Shown here piece after piece: positions 36,122 through 47,500 of a stretch of DNA of 64,000 nucleotides. The position numbers were made by a program, and so were the translations under genes. Within the stretch, counting starts at the first letter, position 1, and each line of letters opens with the position of its first letter. The stretch comes from Phycisphaeraceae bacterium (GTDB taxonomy: Bacteria > Planctomycetota > Phycisphaerae > Phycisphaerales > Phycisphaeraceae), in contig JAVKCD010000025.1 in assembly GCA_040222855.1 (NCBI GenBank), positions 1 to 64,000 of the forward strand, written 5' to 3'. Below the pieces are notes generated by a model, which was given only the letters and a program-made list of their open reading frames with translations, made no database searches and was not told where the DNA came from.

Positions 36122-36361
36122 TCAGCCCCATGAGTCGTCCTGCTCCAAGGGTTTTAGCCCTTGCCCGCGGATCGCTCCGGGCAGCAGCATCTCGACTCGC
36201 TTCTTATTAAGGCGAACCGAGCTTCTTGTCTGGGTTTCCGATGGTTCTGGATTCACGTTCAGGATGTCCTGGATCAGTCGCATGTCACAGCTGGGCCGCT
36301 TTCCGTTAAGAAGCTCGTCGTGATCGTCTTTGCGACGCTGCCCGATTCGTTTGTCAGCCAT
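36122..36361 (-). CDS. Possible small basic protein
   Basis: 79 codons starting ATGGCTGACAAACG behind a good site (AAAGGA). The product (MADKRIGQRRKDDHDELLNG ... KKRVEMLLPGAIRG) is basic and hydrophilic with no recognised family. It would run in the same direction as the DUF2934 gene. The opposite-strand open frame of the histidine kinase extends across it but probably starts later. Support is limited to the ribosome-binding site and codon regularity. Confidence 0.35.
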   Translation of the reverse strand: MADKRIGQRRKDDHDELLNGKRPSCDMRLIQDILNVNPEPSETQTRSSVRLNKKRVEMLLPGAIRGQGLKPLEQDDSWG

Positions 36362-36592
36362 GTACGCATCCTTTCCGAGGACAAACCCCAGCCAGCGTTA
36401 TGCTTTGAAAAAAGCGGTGCCAGCAAGCCAGGATTTGATCTGAACGTATGTGAGAACCAGGCCATACAAAAGGTCTCTACGCGTTCAAACGATCAGCATT
36501 GTCCTGAAGTCGAGTGCATCAAGCCATCAGGCTCAACCCCTAGATTGATACTTAGGGATGCTCTATCGCTAATCCTGGATCATGCGGATACA

Positions 36593-37711
36593 ATGAACGT
36601 GGTGTTTGTCTCCAAGACAACACGCGAATGGCACACCATGTCCCTTAATCCATGCGAAATCCCAGTTGATGACGACCCGCGACCGATGGCTGAGGCGGTG
36701 ATTGCCTTGACACATACGCCCACTGCTGTGGTCACACAGTCAGGTGAGATCGTGGCCTCCAATGTCTTATGGACCGGGAGAAAAACATTCAGGATGGCGG
36801 CGGACGGGCCCCGAAGGCTCGAGGAGTCGCTACCCGAGTGGTTCAGTATGAAGTCGCTCACTGAGTCCATGCAGTTGGGATATCCCCCTGTCGGGCATCA
36901 GAAAGGCGTCTGGAAAACGATCTCGGCGCACAATGGCAGGCCGTATCGTCGGCAGGCTTCGATCTGCTGGTCCAGATTGCCTCTCCACGGCCAGAGTCAA
37001 ACACTGACGATTATCTCGGTGTCAGACGAGCTCACGACTCATGATCTCGTCTCTTTGATCGGCTCCCAGAGAGCTCACATCGATCAGCTACTGATTCGCC
37101 AGACACTTGTTGAAGAGGCCGAGCGTCGCAGGCTGGGGCAGTCTCTTCATGATGTGGTCGCCCAGGATCTTGCCGAACTCAACTCCGAACTGATTCGTTG
37201 CAGCGCATCCGCGACATGCAAAGACCGTATGGAGAAAAAGCTCAAGCAGATCATCGCAGCGGTTCGGGACATGTCATTCGAGATCAGCCCACCGGTTCTC
37301 GAAGACCTTGGTCTGCTGCCGGCGGTACACTGGCTTAGTGAGCATGTCAGTCAGCGATACGGTGTCTGCGTGACTGCTGCCGAGGACGGCGTCGAGCCGG
37401 ATCTCACGCCTGAAGCAAGAATCATCATGTTCCGTGCCTTGCGTGAGCTGGTGATCAATGCGGCGAAGTACGCATCCGAGCACGTCATCACGATCACCTG
37501 CTCATCGTCACACGATAAAAGCTCTATCGAGGTGGCTGATCGTGGACCAGGACTCCGGCGGTCCGCTAACGACAAAGTTCACTACGGGCTCCTGAGTGTC
37601 GAGCAGCAGATCCGAGGCATCGGCGGATCGTTTGAGATCTCCACCAGAAAGGGTGAAGGAACGTTGATAACCATCACCATCCCCAAGAGTACCAAGAAGA
37701 ACAGATCATGA
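36593..37711 (+). CDS. NarL-type sensor histidine kinase (HisKA_3 class)
   Basis: The start is uncertain: ATG 36593 (MNVVFVSKTTREWH) is chosen, 36638 is possible, and the frame is open back to 36161. No transmembrane helix is visible, so the kinase is probably cytoplasmic. A PAS-like N-terminal region (AVIALTHTPTAVVTQSGEIV) is followed by the phosphoacceptor segment AERRRLGQSLHDVVAQDLAE. The ATPase domain has RALRELVINAAKYA, VADRGPGL and GGSFEISTRKGEGT. The regulator gene overlaps its end (ATGA at 37708), so the two are a pair. It may control the surrounding stress genes. Confidence 0.85.
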   Translation: MNVVFVSKTTREWHTMSLNPCEIPVDDDPRPMAEAVIALTHTPTAVVTQSGEIVASNVLWTGRKTFRMAADGPRRLEESLPEWFSMKSLTESMQLGYPPVGHQKGVWKTISAHNGRPYRRQASICWSRLPLHGQSQTLTIISVSDELTTHDLVSLIGSQRAHIDQLLIRQTLVEEAERRRLGQSLHDVVAQDLAELNSELIRCSASATCKDRMEKKLKQIIAAVRDMSFEISPPVLEDLGLLPAVHWLSEHVSQRYGVCVTAAEDGVEPDLTPEARIIMFRALRELVINAAKYASEHVITITCSSSHDKSSIEVADRGPGLRRSANDKVHYGLLSVEQQIRGIGGSFEISTRKGEGTLITITIPKSTKKNRS

Positions 37712-38367
37712 CGGCTGTAGTCCTCGTTGATGATCACGCCATGATGCGGGCGGGTATCCGCTCGATCCTCGAGCACGAGGAGACCATCACCGTCGTCGGC
37801 GAAGCCAACGACGGCCGGGAGGCCATCGAGCTGACAGCGAGAGTTGTTCCTGATGTGGTGCTGATTGATGTCGGCATGCCGGGGCTTAACGGGATCGAAG
37901 CCACACGGAAGATCCTCGCCGAGGACCCGAAGGTTTCGGTCATCGCTCTCTCCATGCATTCCGATGAACGCTACCTCCACGGCATGCTCGAGGCGGGAGC
38001 GCGGGGATACCTGCTCAAGACCTGTGGAGCCAGAGAACTCATTCTGGCCATCGAGACTGTCCAGCGGGGTCAGATCTATATCACTTCCGAGCTAACGCAC
38101 CTTCTGGTTGATAGACGGTATCCAAGAGCAGGCCAGGTGCAGCACGGGGGAAGCCGACTCTCTGAAGAACTGACTCCTCGCGAACGAGAAGTTCTCCAAC
38201 TCATCGCTGAGGGGCAGACCAGTAAGCAGATCAGCATACGGCTCGGCACCGCGATGAAGACCATCGAATCACATCGCACCAACCTCATCCAAAAGCTGGA
38301 TCTGCATTCCATCGCCGATCTGACGAAGTACGCCCTTCGAGAGGGCCTCATCCAACTCTCCGACTAA
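37708..38367 (+). CDS. NarL/FixJ-family response regulator
   Basis: 219 residues. The receiver domain has DDH at residues 8-10, the phosphoacceptor Asp54 (VVLIDVGMPGLNG) and the conserved Lys region (GYLLKTCGARELI). A C-terminal LuxR-type helix-turn-helix follows: LTPREREVLQLIAEGQTSKQ and SIRLGTAMKTIESHRTNL. It is translationally coupled to the histidine kinase. It is expected to bind promoters in the stress island after phosphorylation; no operator is recognisable by eye. Confidence 0.92.
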   Translation: MTAVVLVDDHAMMRAGIRSILEHEETITVVGEANDGREAIELTARVVPDVVLIDVGMPGLNGIEATRKILAEDPKVSVIALSMHSDERYLHGMLEAGARGYLLKTCGARELILAIETVQRGQIYITSELTHLLVDRRYPRAGQVQHGGSRLSEELTPREREVLQLIAEGQTSKQISIRLGTAMKTIESHRTNLIQKLDLHSIADLTKYALREGLIQLSD

Positions 38368-38515
38368 GCCTGATGCCAGACTCAGGGCATTCCCTTGAAG
38401 TACTCGTGGGTTCACCCTATAGATGCCTTGACGCTCTTGAGCCATACTTCAACAGGTGACATGAGGCGAGCCCGTAGAAGCTCGTTATATCGTATCACCG
38501 AGAGGCACGCTCCTG

Positions 38516-38992
38516 ATGGCCACCAACAACCTGTCTCCGCTCGCTACCGCATCACGAGACCTGGTCATCCAGCTCTCTCAAGGGGCTGACCCGTCCGCGA
38601 TCGAGGCCGGATGCCGAGAACTCCTGACTCAGAACACCAATGGCCTGGGATCGATCGATACACGGGTTGTTGAAGTGGCCAGTGAGATTGTCCGGGGCGT
38701 TCTGACGGGGGCTGTGATGTTGCGAACGCCCACGATCACCGCTGCAACGCGTGGTGTCTCTGAGACTGGCAAAGCCGGTAAAGACGGCGACGCGGAGCGG
38801 CTGAGTATTTCAGAACGTGCGTGCCGCGACGTGCGTGACAGCGACGACGCATCCAACTCTGATTACACAGCCGCGCTCGAGGGTGCAGCTCCCGCAGCGC
38901 ATATGACTACCGAAGAACTCCGCACCTATATCGCCAAATCAGACGCTGACCCAGAAGCGTCGGGAGCGAAGTCGCTTGTCGGTGACCGCTAA
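38516..38992 (+). CDS. Hypothetical protein
   Basis: 158 residues, acidic overall, no signal peptide or membrane segment and no family that I recognise. The first 75 residues look helical (SPLATASRDLVIQLSQGADP, VVEVASEIVRGVLTGAVML); the second half is polar and probably disordered. The start ATG 38516 has only a weak upstream site. It lies 148 bp after the response regulator, on the same strand, followed by two further small or stress-type genes. Confidence 0.55.
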   Translation: MATNNLSPLATASRDLVIQLSQGADPSAIEAGCRELLTQNTNGLGSIDTRVVEVASEIVRGVLTGAVMLRTPTITAATRGVSETGKAGKDGDAERLSISERACRDVRDSDDASNSDYTAALEGAAPAAHMTTEELRTYIAKSDADPEASGAKSLVGDR

Positions 38993-39026
38993 AAGATCCA
39001 TTTCACAACGAACCAGGAGTCAGACC

Positions 39027-39161
39027 ATGACAACAGAGAAGAATGCAAAACACGAGAAGAGTCAGAAATCATCACCGATTAAACCAGGCACACCGATGCC
39101 ACCCAAGAAGATCGTGGTCGAGGAGAAATCAGGTAAACCTGCTACCGGAATCAAGAAGTAA
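39027..39161 (+). CDS. Small lysine-rich protein
   Basis: 44 codons from ATG 39027 with CAGGAG 6 bases upstream, a better start than the in-frame codon at 38976 inside the previous gene. The product (MTTEKNAKHEKSQKSSPIKP and onward) is rich in Lys, Pro and Ser and likely disordered. No family is recognised. A strong hairpin (39210-39239) lies 48 bases after the stop. Confidence 0.5.
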   Translation: MTTEKNAKHEKSQKSSPIKPGTPMPPKKIVVEEKSGKPATGIKK

Positions 39162-39209
39162 GCAGCCCTCGTCTCCCTGACAAGGGTCCCAGACGAGAAG
39201 AGGAGGGGA

Positions 39210-39239
39210 CCGCCCGGTATGCGAAAGCATTACGGGCGG
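39210..39239 (+). terminator. GC-rich hairpin with GAAA tetraloop
   Basis: Arms CCGCCCGGTATGC and GCATTACGGGCGG pair at 11 of 13 positions around a GAAA tetraloop and are followed by GTTTC. This is a very stable structure placed after the 38516-39161 genes and before the PRC-barrel gene, consistent with an intrinsic terminator with a short T run. Confidence 0.65.
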
Positions 39240-39388
39240 GTTTCAGAACGACGCTACGCCAAGCCAGGCCAGCCCTAATCGAGCCCCTGCCGTAGAGATC
39301 GTGAACCAGTTTCTGCATGTTTCCTTCTGGATGACTCACAAGGTGAGCGATCCATTGATGCGCATGCCCAAGAGTCAGGAAGACCAGA

Positions 39389-40528
39389 ATGTGCCGTACC
39401 AAAGTCGTACTGATGACCGCCTATCTCCTCAGCCTCGCACCCGCGATGGCGTCCGCACAGACGATGCCCGATTCGCCGCGACAGGCCATCGAACTCGCCC
39501 AGCGACTCAGCCATCATCACGTCTCACTCGCAGAGGCCATCGCGTCTGCCGAAGCATCCTGTGGCGGTACCGCGATCGCTGTGCGTCTCTCACTTGACCA
39601 TATCGAGACCCTGCCAGATACCGCGACGCTGCTTCCCTCAGGCCAGGTCTTCGCAGCCCCCCCGATGGCGCCAGACAAATCAAAGACCCTGGATCAGAAG
39701 GCCAAGGCCACACCCCCCGCCTTGGATGATCCCACCTCACTCTACGCGGTTGTGACATGCGTCATCGACGCCTCCAGAACCAGAGATGTGGTCATCGACC
39801 TGTCCGACGATACGGTCGTGGGCATGCATCACATGGGGATGATGTCTCGTTCACGTGGGTCAACCATGCATGGCCCAATGAATGGACGCTCAGAACAAGC
39901 CATGAGGCACCGTGCCACAGATCTCATGAACTGCCAGGCATCGAACCAGGCGGGCGAGGATCTTGGCAGCATCGACGATCTCGCCATCGATCCGGCTTCG
40001 GGCCGAGTGGTCTACGGCGTTCTCAGGCGTGGCGGGATTCTTGGTATGAACCAGTCTTCTTACGCCGTCTCGTTGGTTGGTTCCAAGTCCGGCGAGAAAG
40101 ACGATCTGGTGATCGCTGCATCGGAATCTGACTTCAAGGGGCGCGAAGGCTTCGACACGGATCATTGGCCTCTTGGTGCAGACGAGGCGATTGGCTCAAA
40201 GCAGAAGACTGCTACCACGAATGTGGTCAAGCCCAAGAGCATTTCCAAGGCATCCAAGATCATTGGCTCTCAGGTGATGACGAGAGACGGCAAGAAGGCC
40301 GGAACCATCAGCGATCTGGTCATCGACGCCAAGAGCAGTCAGATAGCCTTCGTGATCATCAGTACGGACCGTGGGCAGGTCCAGTGCACGATCAAAGAGA
40401 TCGAGATGACCGCCGAGAAGTTCAAGTCCACGCTCACGACCAAAGAGCTCCAAGCCAGGCCGATCCTCAACGCACGTGTGGAACCCGACTGGAATGACAC
40501 CGAGCCAGACACGAAACCAACAAGGTAG
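39389..40528 (+). CDS. Secreted PRC-barrel domain protein
   Basis: 379 residues from ATG 39389, with AGGAAG upstream. A signal peptide (VVLMTAYLLSLAPAMASAQT) is followed by a PepSY-like N-terminal stretch (AIELAQRLSHHHVSLAEAIA) and then two PRC-barrel modules: GEDLGSIDDLAIDPASGRVVYGVL and GKKAGTISDLVIDAKSSQIAFVII (each shown here in part). PRC-barrel proteins of this size are common in stress islands, where they may bind ions or partner proteins at the envelope. The specific role is not known. Confidence 0.8.
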   Translation: MCRTKVVLMTAYLLSLAPAMASAQTMPDSPRQAIELAQRLSHHHVSLAEAIASAEASCGGTAIAVRLSLDHIETLPDTATLLPSGQVFAAPPMAPDKSKTLDQKAKATPPALDDPTSLYAVVTCVIDASRTRDVVIDLSDDTVVGMHHMGMMSRSRGSTMHGPMNGRSEQAMRHRATDLMNCQASNQAGEDLGSIDDLAIDPASGRVVYGVLRRGGILGMNQSSYAVSLVGSKSGEKDDLVIAASESDFKGREGFDTDHWPLGADEAIGSKQKTATTNVVKPKSISKASKIIGSQVMTRDGKKAGTISDLVIDAKSSQIAFVIISTDRGQVQCTIKEIEMTAEKFKSTLTTKELQARPILNARVEPDWNDTEPDTKPTR

Positions 40529-40621
40529 TGATCTGGGTAGCGCAATAGACTCTCCACTTTGTCGGCGATTGAATCACCGATAAGCAACCAGAGTGACGAA
40601 GCGCATAGCAGGCTCTCATCA

Positions 40622-40647
40622 GACCGACTTCTCTAGGGAAGCCGGTC
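40622..40647 (+). terminator. Intrinsic terminator after the PRC-barrel gene
   Basis: Arms GACCGACTTC and GAAGCCGGTC pair at 9 of 10 positions with a 6-nt loop, and TTTGTTATT follows. It lies about 95 bases after the stop at 40528. The remainder of the gap up to 40934 shows no gene or repeat that I can support. Confidence 0.7.
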
Positions 40648-40934
40648 TTTGTTATTACTGGCATGAGTTGGGTTACTAGAGGACCGAGCTGCCCTTGGTC
40701 GCGTGCCCCAGCATGCTCGAGCGCGAATGCAACACGCCAGAACAGATGCGTTTTGCCAGCGGTCTCTGTCGTTTCAGGGAGCTCGCGCAGATAGTGGAGG
40801 CGCGCTGAGGCCAGGGGCGTCCCCAAGCCGAATGTGTCTAGTTTCCTGATGTATCCGAACGTATTCACTCTACAAGGCCGAGCCATCAAAAGTCAGTGCC
40901 CTCTAGCTAGCTTGACTACAGCCCAGCCTTAAGC

Positions 40935-41399
40935 ATGTATGTGTGCATGCCAGCTCAGGACCCAACCGATCTTCCAGCAGCTAGTACTTCGCAGCTTCGC
41001 CTCCTCTGGCAGAACCGTGTCGCCTCCTCGAAGCCTCACCCACCGCGCAGCCGCACGCTGCTGCTGCGTGACCTCACCTGGCCCGATCAGCAGGCTCACC
41101 ACGGCGGCTTCGACGCCGAGACCGCTCGCCTTCTAAGCCACGCCATCCGCACGGCCGAGCGTCCATCATCGCGCACCGGTGCCTCCAAGCCCCGCCCCAG
41201 AGCCCTAAAGCCCTCAAGGCTGACCCCCGGCACCTCGCTGCTGCGCATCTGGCACGGTGTCACCCACGAGGTCCACGTCGAAGCCACTAGTCGCTTCTCC
41301 TATCGGGGTAAGCCCTACCGCAGCCTCTCAGCGATCGCCCGCGAGATCACCGGTGCCCGCTGGTCCGGCCCGCGCTTCTTTGGTCTCCAAAAGCCCTGA
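40935..41399 (+). CDS. DUF2924 domain protein
   Basis: 154 residues, basic. The core RLTPGTSLLRIWHGVTHEVH and FSYRGKPYRSLSAIAREITG-ARWSGPRFFGL is the DUF2924 signature. Members almost always precede a large serine recombinase in phage or island integration modules, exactly as here (25 bp gap). It is probably an accessory DNA-binding or regulatory factor; no activity is established. ATG 40947 is an alternative start. Confidence 0.88.
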   Translation: MYVCMPAQDPTDLPAASTSQLRLLWQNRVASSKPHPPRSRTLLLRDLTWPDQQAHHGGFDAETARLLSHAIRTAERPSSRTGASKPRPRALKPSRLTPGTSLLRIWHGVTHEVHVEATSRFSYRGKPYRSLSAIAREITGARWSGPRFFGLQKP

Positions 41400-41424
41400 A
41401 TCGACTGGATCTTCCGGGTGATCT

Positions 41425-43149
<1,725 letters not shown>

Positions 43150-43654
43150 AGCCAACGAATCACTCGACCTTGAGCAGCCAGAGGGGCCCATCCGGACCAC
43201 TCAAATCCGCAATGGAGACACTGCCCCCACAGCGGCATCATTCAGCGGCTCCAGAAAAAACGGAGACGGCTGAGAAATCCGAGATCACGCCGAAAGGGCC
43301 GGGGGATCGGCGGTGGTTCGTCTAATGTAAGTTCTTGTCAATGAAGAACTTATAGTAAGCGGACGGGGATTCCGGTTACGGCCATCGGTCTCTGATTAAT
43401 GGTCATTCAGCTAGGAATCCAGGCTAAGCGATGTCCGATGTGTCCGGTCGAGAGGGGTCTGGCTGTTCGCTAAGTATCTCGTAGCACTTTCTTTATCAAT
43501 GTCCGGGCTTGCCGACCCGGACATTGGGCGAGGAGGGTATGTCCCAGCCGCGTGACCGGTCGATCTGGATGTTGATCGATACTATTTGCTCAGTGGTACA
43601 TGGCAGCAACTTATTCGCGTGACTCTAGCCGGACCCCCTTGAGCGACACTTCCA
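43150..43654. other. Gene-free stretch after the recombinase, with one hairpin
   Basis: No convincing gene is seen in these 505 bases. At 43328-43352 a perfect 9-bp stem (TAAGTTCTT / AAGAACTTA) with a 7-nt loop could terminate recombinase transcription or form part of an attachment site. A short frame from 43213 to 43325 (METLPPQRHHSAAPEKTE and onward) is low-complexity and unsupported. Confidence 0.5.
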
Positions 43655-44428
43655 TCAAGCAGAGTTGATCAGATCCAGAAGCGTTGCGGCCTCAGGCTCT
43701 AGCGCCGCCGGCTCGTCTTCGGGCACGAACTCCAGCATGAGGTGATGGTCACGACCGTCTTCACGCAGCAGCCGGAGGCAGGAGCGCCAGGAGTCCTGCG
43801 CCTCAGCCAGGGCACGCCGCTCGATCTTGCCATCCTTCATACGCCAGTTAAACACGTGGACATCTGTCACCGCTTCGAGCACACTTTGCAGATCAGCCAC
43901 TCGTTGCTCATCGCTGAATCGGTTGGGGGGCTGCCAGCCAAGTGTCAGAGCCGGATGACCGATCTCGTCTCGCAGCCGCGTAGCCGATGCAGCGGTATCA
44001 GTCAGCGTGCTGGCGTGATACTCGACGACCACACGTACCCCTCGGGTCTCAGCCTGAAGGACAAAGTGTCTGCCATCTTCGACGATCCGAGAACGCTCCG
44101 TGTCGCTTGTCTCCGCCGACCCACGCGTACCCGCCCAGACCCGGACGGCAGGAGCTCCCAAGGCGACTGCGGTCTCGATCACCCGGTCCGCAGCACCGTC
44201 GATCAGTGCCTGCTCGCCAAGCCTGTAATAGGAACCGTAAGAACCACATACCAGACCGTTGGCTCGCGTGCGTTCTCCAACACGTTTAGCCGAGACCAGG
44301 TCTCCGTGAGGCACGTGAAGATCACCACCCCACTCGATGGCGGATAGGCCAGTATTCAGAGCAAGGTCGATGATCGCCTCAGGCGTGAGCTGGCGATAGG
44401 TGATGGACACGAGCCCCGGTATCAGCAT
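43655..44428 (-). CDS. Sugar phosphate isomerase/epimerase (TIM barrel)
   Basis: 257 residues of the xylose-isomerase-like AP-endonuclease-2 fold. Recognisable segments are LALNTGLSAIEWGGDLHVPH, CGSYGSYYRLGE, VVVEYHASTLTDTAASATRL, LTLGWQPPNRF and HLMLEFVPEDEP; metal-binding acidic residues probably include the Glu in EYH and in LEF. It is cytoplasmic. It lies downstream of the esterase-heparinase gene on the same strand, so it may process a released sugar or uronate. Substrate unknown. Confidence 0.82.
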   Translation of the reverse strand: MLIPGLVSITYRQLTPEAIIDLALNTGLSAIEWGGDLHVPHGDLVSAKRVGERTRANGLVCGSYGSYYRLGEQALIDGAADRVIETAVALGAPAVRVWAGTRGSAETSDTERSRIVEDGRHFVLQAETRGVRVVVEYHASTLTDTAASATRLRDEIGHPALTLGWQPPNRFSDEQRVADLQSVLEAVTDVHVFNWRMKDGKIERRALAEAQDSWRSCLRLLREDGRDHHLMLEFVPEDEPAALEPEAATLLDLINSA

Positions 44429-44593
44429 GACGACTACCTCACCCTTTGACTCAAACAGATCACAAACGGTCCTATCATGATTCTGCGGAGCACATAATGC
44501 TTGATCAGGATTCTCGCGATCATCTCGTGGTCGCTTCGGTGCAGATGGCAGGGCTATCGATCAGGTTCTGAAAGCAGCGCGTGGCTCAAACAA

Positions 44594-47500
44594 TCATGGA
44601 CCCCGGGGCCCGGTCTGGGCGCGGGCCGAGGGGCCAAGGGTCTCGATCCGGATCATGATCCTCAGAGGCTCGTCCGATTGCAGGTTCAGGGCAAGCTTTC
44701 GGATCGCACGATCAGGGTCGGCTGGGCCATACTCAGGGGCGACGCCTTGAGGCGCAAAACTACTCCCCAGCGCGTTGTTGAGGAGGCTGCCGCCATGGTT
44801 GGGGTTCTGTCCTGCGGGGTCGGGTGAGGTAGGCAGTGGCCTGGCTGCCATGATCTGCCAGCCAGCCTCGGCAGGTTCAGTGAGGATAACCCGGATCGTT
44901 TGGCCCTCCTGCGTAAGGGTCGCGACACGCCGATCGGCCGAGAGATCGATGCGGGCGCGCGTGTGTGCGAACCACCACAGATCGATTGGCTCTCCAGCGT
45001 CGATCGCGTCGGTGATCGTGGCGGCATCTTGAGTGAGCGTGAAGGTCCGAGATACCGGGACGCCATAGACCTGCGACAGATCAACTGAGATGCTCTGATC
45101 TTCGACCACCATTGGAGCATCAGCGCTCAGGTCCTGGTCTGGCCTCTCGGTTGGGTTGATCACGAGGGTGTTGTGCCCCTCGGCGCGATTGCGATAGTAG
45201 TGCCACCGCCGACCATCACGGCTCTGATCGAAGTATCCGGGCAGGTTGTAGTCGTCACGACCCGGATCGATAAACCAGCGGATTCCTCGTGTCTCCAGGA
45301 CGAAGGAGCCCAGGTCGAGCTGTCCGTGCGCCGATGGGAGCGTGCCCCCTTTGACAGCCAGAAAGCTGGCCATCGGGTCACCCCAGGCCGTGCGTATCAT
45401 GGCCACGCCGACTTTCTCGTAGTACTTGCTGCGGGGAAGTGGTGTGGTTGATTCTTCGAGTAGCTGCGGGTCGTACCAGATCAGTTCGAGCAGCCTGCCC
45501 CGGTCACGTTCCACAGCAAATCGCGCGTAAGCGGGCTGAGAATACCTCCTGGCGAGGTACATCAGCGCCGGCGAGGCGAAGCGAGATTCGATGGCGTCGG
45601 CGAAGTTAAAGACGAACCCAGTCGGTCCGGTCATCTGCAGCGGGAAACTTCCGGTGAGGTCGAAGCCTTCGATCTCAGCAAGCCCGAACGCGTGTCCAAG
45701 CGCCGATTCAAGCCCGGCGATCGCCAGCACGTTGTAGGTCGTGCCATACGACCAGTATCCCGGGCCTTCCTCGTACCCGCCGTCCGGCGCGTAACGCGCC
45801 ATCGACTTCGGCAGTGATCCAATACACAATTCAATGATCCGTGCACTCAGGTCGGGCTCTTCATCGGCGACGGCCAGGGCGGCCAGGATCAACCCGCCGC
45901 CGCAGACCTGATTCCAGTTATTGCTGGTGGTCGTCCACCATGCCTCGTCTTCGTAGGCAGACAGAGCGGGTTGGAGAGCATGGCGGACAATGGCCTGACG
46001 GATCACGGCTCGCTGATCTTCAGTCCAGGTGTCGTAGAGCCAGTCATAAGCAAGTGCGAAGCCAACGGCCATCTCAGCGACATCAAGAAAGTGCGCCGGG
46101 TTCCAGTCCGGGAAGCCCGCCGCGGCTTCGAGGTCCGCCCAGATACGATCGATGTACCGTTTATCAGGGTTGAGGGTGTGCAGCAGGCCAAGAATCTGCA
46201 CCCGTGTCATGACCGCGCGGCTCTCATATAGCAGGCGAACACCATCGCGAAGCTGATGTTTTGCGACGGGTTGAGCGAGAAGATCGGGCGCACGAAGACG
46301 CAGTCGCTGGTGCCAGTCGCCAGCCACCTGATCGGTCTGGACGAGCGCACGAAGACGCTCGAAATCACTCATATTCACCAGCAGCCGAGGATGAGGTCGC
46401 ACCTGCTCCGCGATCGAGTCGATGCGGAACGGTCCCGCAGGCAATCGACTCGCGTCGGTCAGATTCGCGCTGTCGGGGTTGTTGGCCCAGGCGTAACGGG
46501 CGGCTTTTGCCTGGACCCCGGTGGGGGGCGTGAGTCGGATTCGGTTGGGTGATTCGATCGTGGCTTCGGCCCAGTGCCAGGCACTGTGGCTGTCCTGAAC
46601 AGCGAAGTGCCGTGGCGGCTCCCCGTCGATCGTGGTGAGGTCGCCGGTGCTCTCGAAGGTCAGAATCACACGCCCGCGATCGTGTCGGAGCGTCTGGACC
46701 CTCGGGCCTTGAGAAGCAATCGGTTGTCGATAGACGGTCGCGAGCGCCCATTGTGCAAGGCGTAGGGCAACGGGCTGCTTGTTGGGTGGGTGCCCGTTGT
46801 CCGAGTCGCCAAGGTCGATGGTCACGGCGAGACCGGCGTCGTGAAGATCACGGGCGGCCAGACGCTGGGCTTCGCGAAGACTGGCCCACGCTGAATCCAC
46901 AGGCTGATCGTTCGGCTGCCGATAGTTGGGCAGTTGAACGATGCCAAAGGACAGCCGAGGATCGTCCCAGGCCTCTCGCCAGCTGGTGATCAGCGTCTTG
47001 AGCATCAGCTCATAGTCATCTGCCCGTGCGACATCCGATTCGCCCTGGTACCAGATGACGCCACGCAGAGAAAATGGGATCAGCGGGTGAATCATGGCGT
47101 TGTACAGGCTCGACGCCTGGGACTGCGGTCGAAGCGCCACCGGTGGGGCTGGTTTTCTGGAGGGGGCCTTACCTTCCGCGATTGCTCTGTCACGCTCGGC
47201 TTGCCACGAGGCGATCCGGCGGGCATGCTCCGCCTCGAGCCGCGGACGATCGGCCTCCCGGCGGGCGTCACGATCGAGAATATGGCTCAGCGCACGATCC
47301 GCCTGGATGGCCTCGATCGGCGTCCAGGCATCGGCGGTTGTCGCTCCCCATGCCGAACTGATCAGCCCGATCGGTACGTCCATTTGCTGGTGCAACTCAA
47401 GCCCATAGAAGTAGCCGACAGCGCCGAATCGTTCGGCACTCTCGGGACTGCTTGCCAACCACGAGCCCTGCAGGTCCTCGCCACGCTCGACGACATGATT

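Noticed and set aside
43213-43325. Short frame METLPPQRHHSA and onward after the recombinase
   Set aside because: Low-complexity, no ribosome-binding site and no family resemblance.
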